Assembly (NCBI GenBank): GCA_017940955.1
Contig: JAGAXP010000093.1
Span: forward strand, 1 to 5,760
Length of the DNA: 5,760 nt
Direction of reading: 5' to 3'
Source of the DNA: Oribacterium sp.
GTDB lineage: Bacteria > Bacillota_A > Clostridia > Lachnospirales > Lachnospiraceae
Made by a program: the position numbers and the translations under genes. Below are positions 5,252 to 5,760 of the stretch, one piece after another (within the stretch, counting starts at the first letter, position 1; every line of letters starts with the position of its first letter). The notes below the pieces were generated by a model, which had not been told where the DNA came from, searched no databases, and saw only the letters and a program-made list of their open reading frames with translations.

Positions 5252-5282
5252 CCCACGGTACAAAACCGTGGGCTTATTTTAT
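5252..5282 (+). terminator. Terminator of the NERD gene
   Basis: CCCACGG (5252-5258) pairs with CCGTGGG (5266-5272) around a 7-base loop, followed by CTTATTTTAT. It starts 13 bases after the stop. On the minus strand the tail (TTATGTATTT) is weaker, but the hairpin could also slow transcripts of the convergent gene. Confidence 0.85.
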
Positions 5283-5335
5283 ATCACAGGCCCAATACTA
5301 ACATGAACCGAATGATCTAATAAGTACTCTTGTTT

Positions 5336-5760
5336 TTATATCATGGTCTGAATTTTCTTATACATTACATTGATTTGATTAATGAATTCTCTTGAATCAT
5401 CCTCTTGTCTATATTTTTTACAGATATCCGAAAGATTATCTACTAGATATGAACAAACTGTAGGATTAGTCATTTCTATCTCATCATAATTTTCGTATAA
5501 GAAGTATGGCGCTTCTTCAGAGAATGTCGGTGCATCATACTCTCCTTTCAGAAATCGTTCTATCATGTCCAGCATTTCCTCAAGTTTATTCATGAGTCCA
5601 CTTTCAACTACTTCCCATCTTCCTCCTGGAGAACTTCCATCAAGCGGGGCTGGATTATCCCAATCATATAAATAATCTTCTCCGCTATCATCAATTACAC
5701 GGCACATTCCTGAATCTGGATCTTTCCAGGCTTCATATATTTTACCATTGGTGAGGGAAA
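5336..5760 (-). CDS. Acidic hypothetical protein, possibly immunity-like, 5' end outside window
   Basis: The frame is open to the right edge, giving 141 codons. ATG 5707 is probably internal, because the upstream residues (LTNGKIYEAWKDPDSG) continue smoothly into CRVIDDSGEDYLYDW. That first part resembles a small SH3-like module that ends in WEVVE. The second part begins at Met 5593 (MNKLEEMLDMIERFLKGEYD) and is acidic and helical, with APYFLYENYDEIE followed by a Leu-rich helix and ending YKKIQTMI. The pattern FLxG-EY near an amphipathic start recalls small immunity proteins of polymorphic toxin and colicin-D-like systems. This is a weak resemblance by eye, and no toxin gene is visible. The two halves could be separate genes elsewhere that are fused here. 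It is convergent with the NERD gene and AT-rich. Confidence 0.75.
   Translation of the reverse strand, partial: SLTNGKIYEAWKDPDSGMCRVIDDSGEDYLYDWDNPAPLDGSSPGGRWEVVESGLMNKLEEMLDMIERFLKGEYDAPTFSEEAPYFLYENYDEIEMTNPTVCSYLVDNLSDICKKYRQEDDSREFINQINVMYKKIQTMI

Overview
The window looks like a piece of a Clostridia chromosome, most likely Lachnospiraceae (a Butyrivibrio, Pseudobutyrivibrio or Roseburia-like genome). This is inferred from AGGAGG-type ribosome binding sites, a T-box tryptophan leader, a zinc-ribbon/DUF4234 membrane protein and a Lachnospiraceae-style EAL fragment. No rRNA, tRNA, CRISPR array or complete mobile element is visible.

Left part (1-2400, minus strand): a tryptophan biosynthesis unit. 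A promoter near 2339-2367 drives a T-box leader (about 2325-1944) with a UGG (Trp) specifier, a canonical antiterminator and a strong terminator. Next come trpD (1840-818), a 228-base gap, and trpF (589 to beyond the left edge). trpC, which usually lies between these genes in Firmicutes, is absent, and trpE/trpG are not upstream. TrpF carries an unusual insertion of about 65 charged residues that ends in five tandem hexapeptide repeats.

Middle part (2400-4165): a zinc-ribbon/DUF4234 membrane protein (minus) with its own extended -10 promoter, a possible operator and a terminator. To its right is a decayed-looking stretch: two tiny overlapping ORFs with a terminator, then a headless EAL-domain fragment. 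After that comes a structured interval with two hairpins that could pair in alternative ways on the plus strand. They converge with a previously uncalled 26-27 residue hydrophobic peptide gene on the minus strand. That arrangement resembles a type I toxin with a convergent antisense RNA, but this is inference from layout only.

Right part (4166-5760): a stand-alone NERD (nuclease-related) protein with a C-terminal topoisomerase-type zinc ribbon, driven by an extended -10 promoter and closed by a terminator. Convergent with it is the 3' part of a minus-strand gene for an acidic protein that may be an immunity-like protein. Both look more AT-rich than the trp genes, so the right half reads as accessory DNA beside a core biosynthetic locus.
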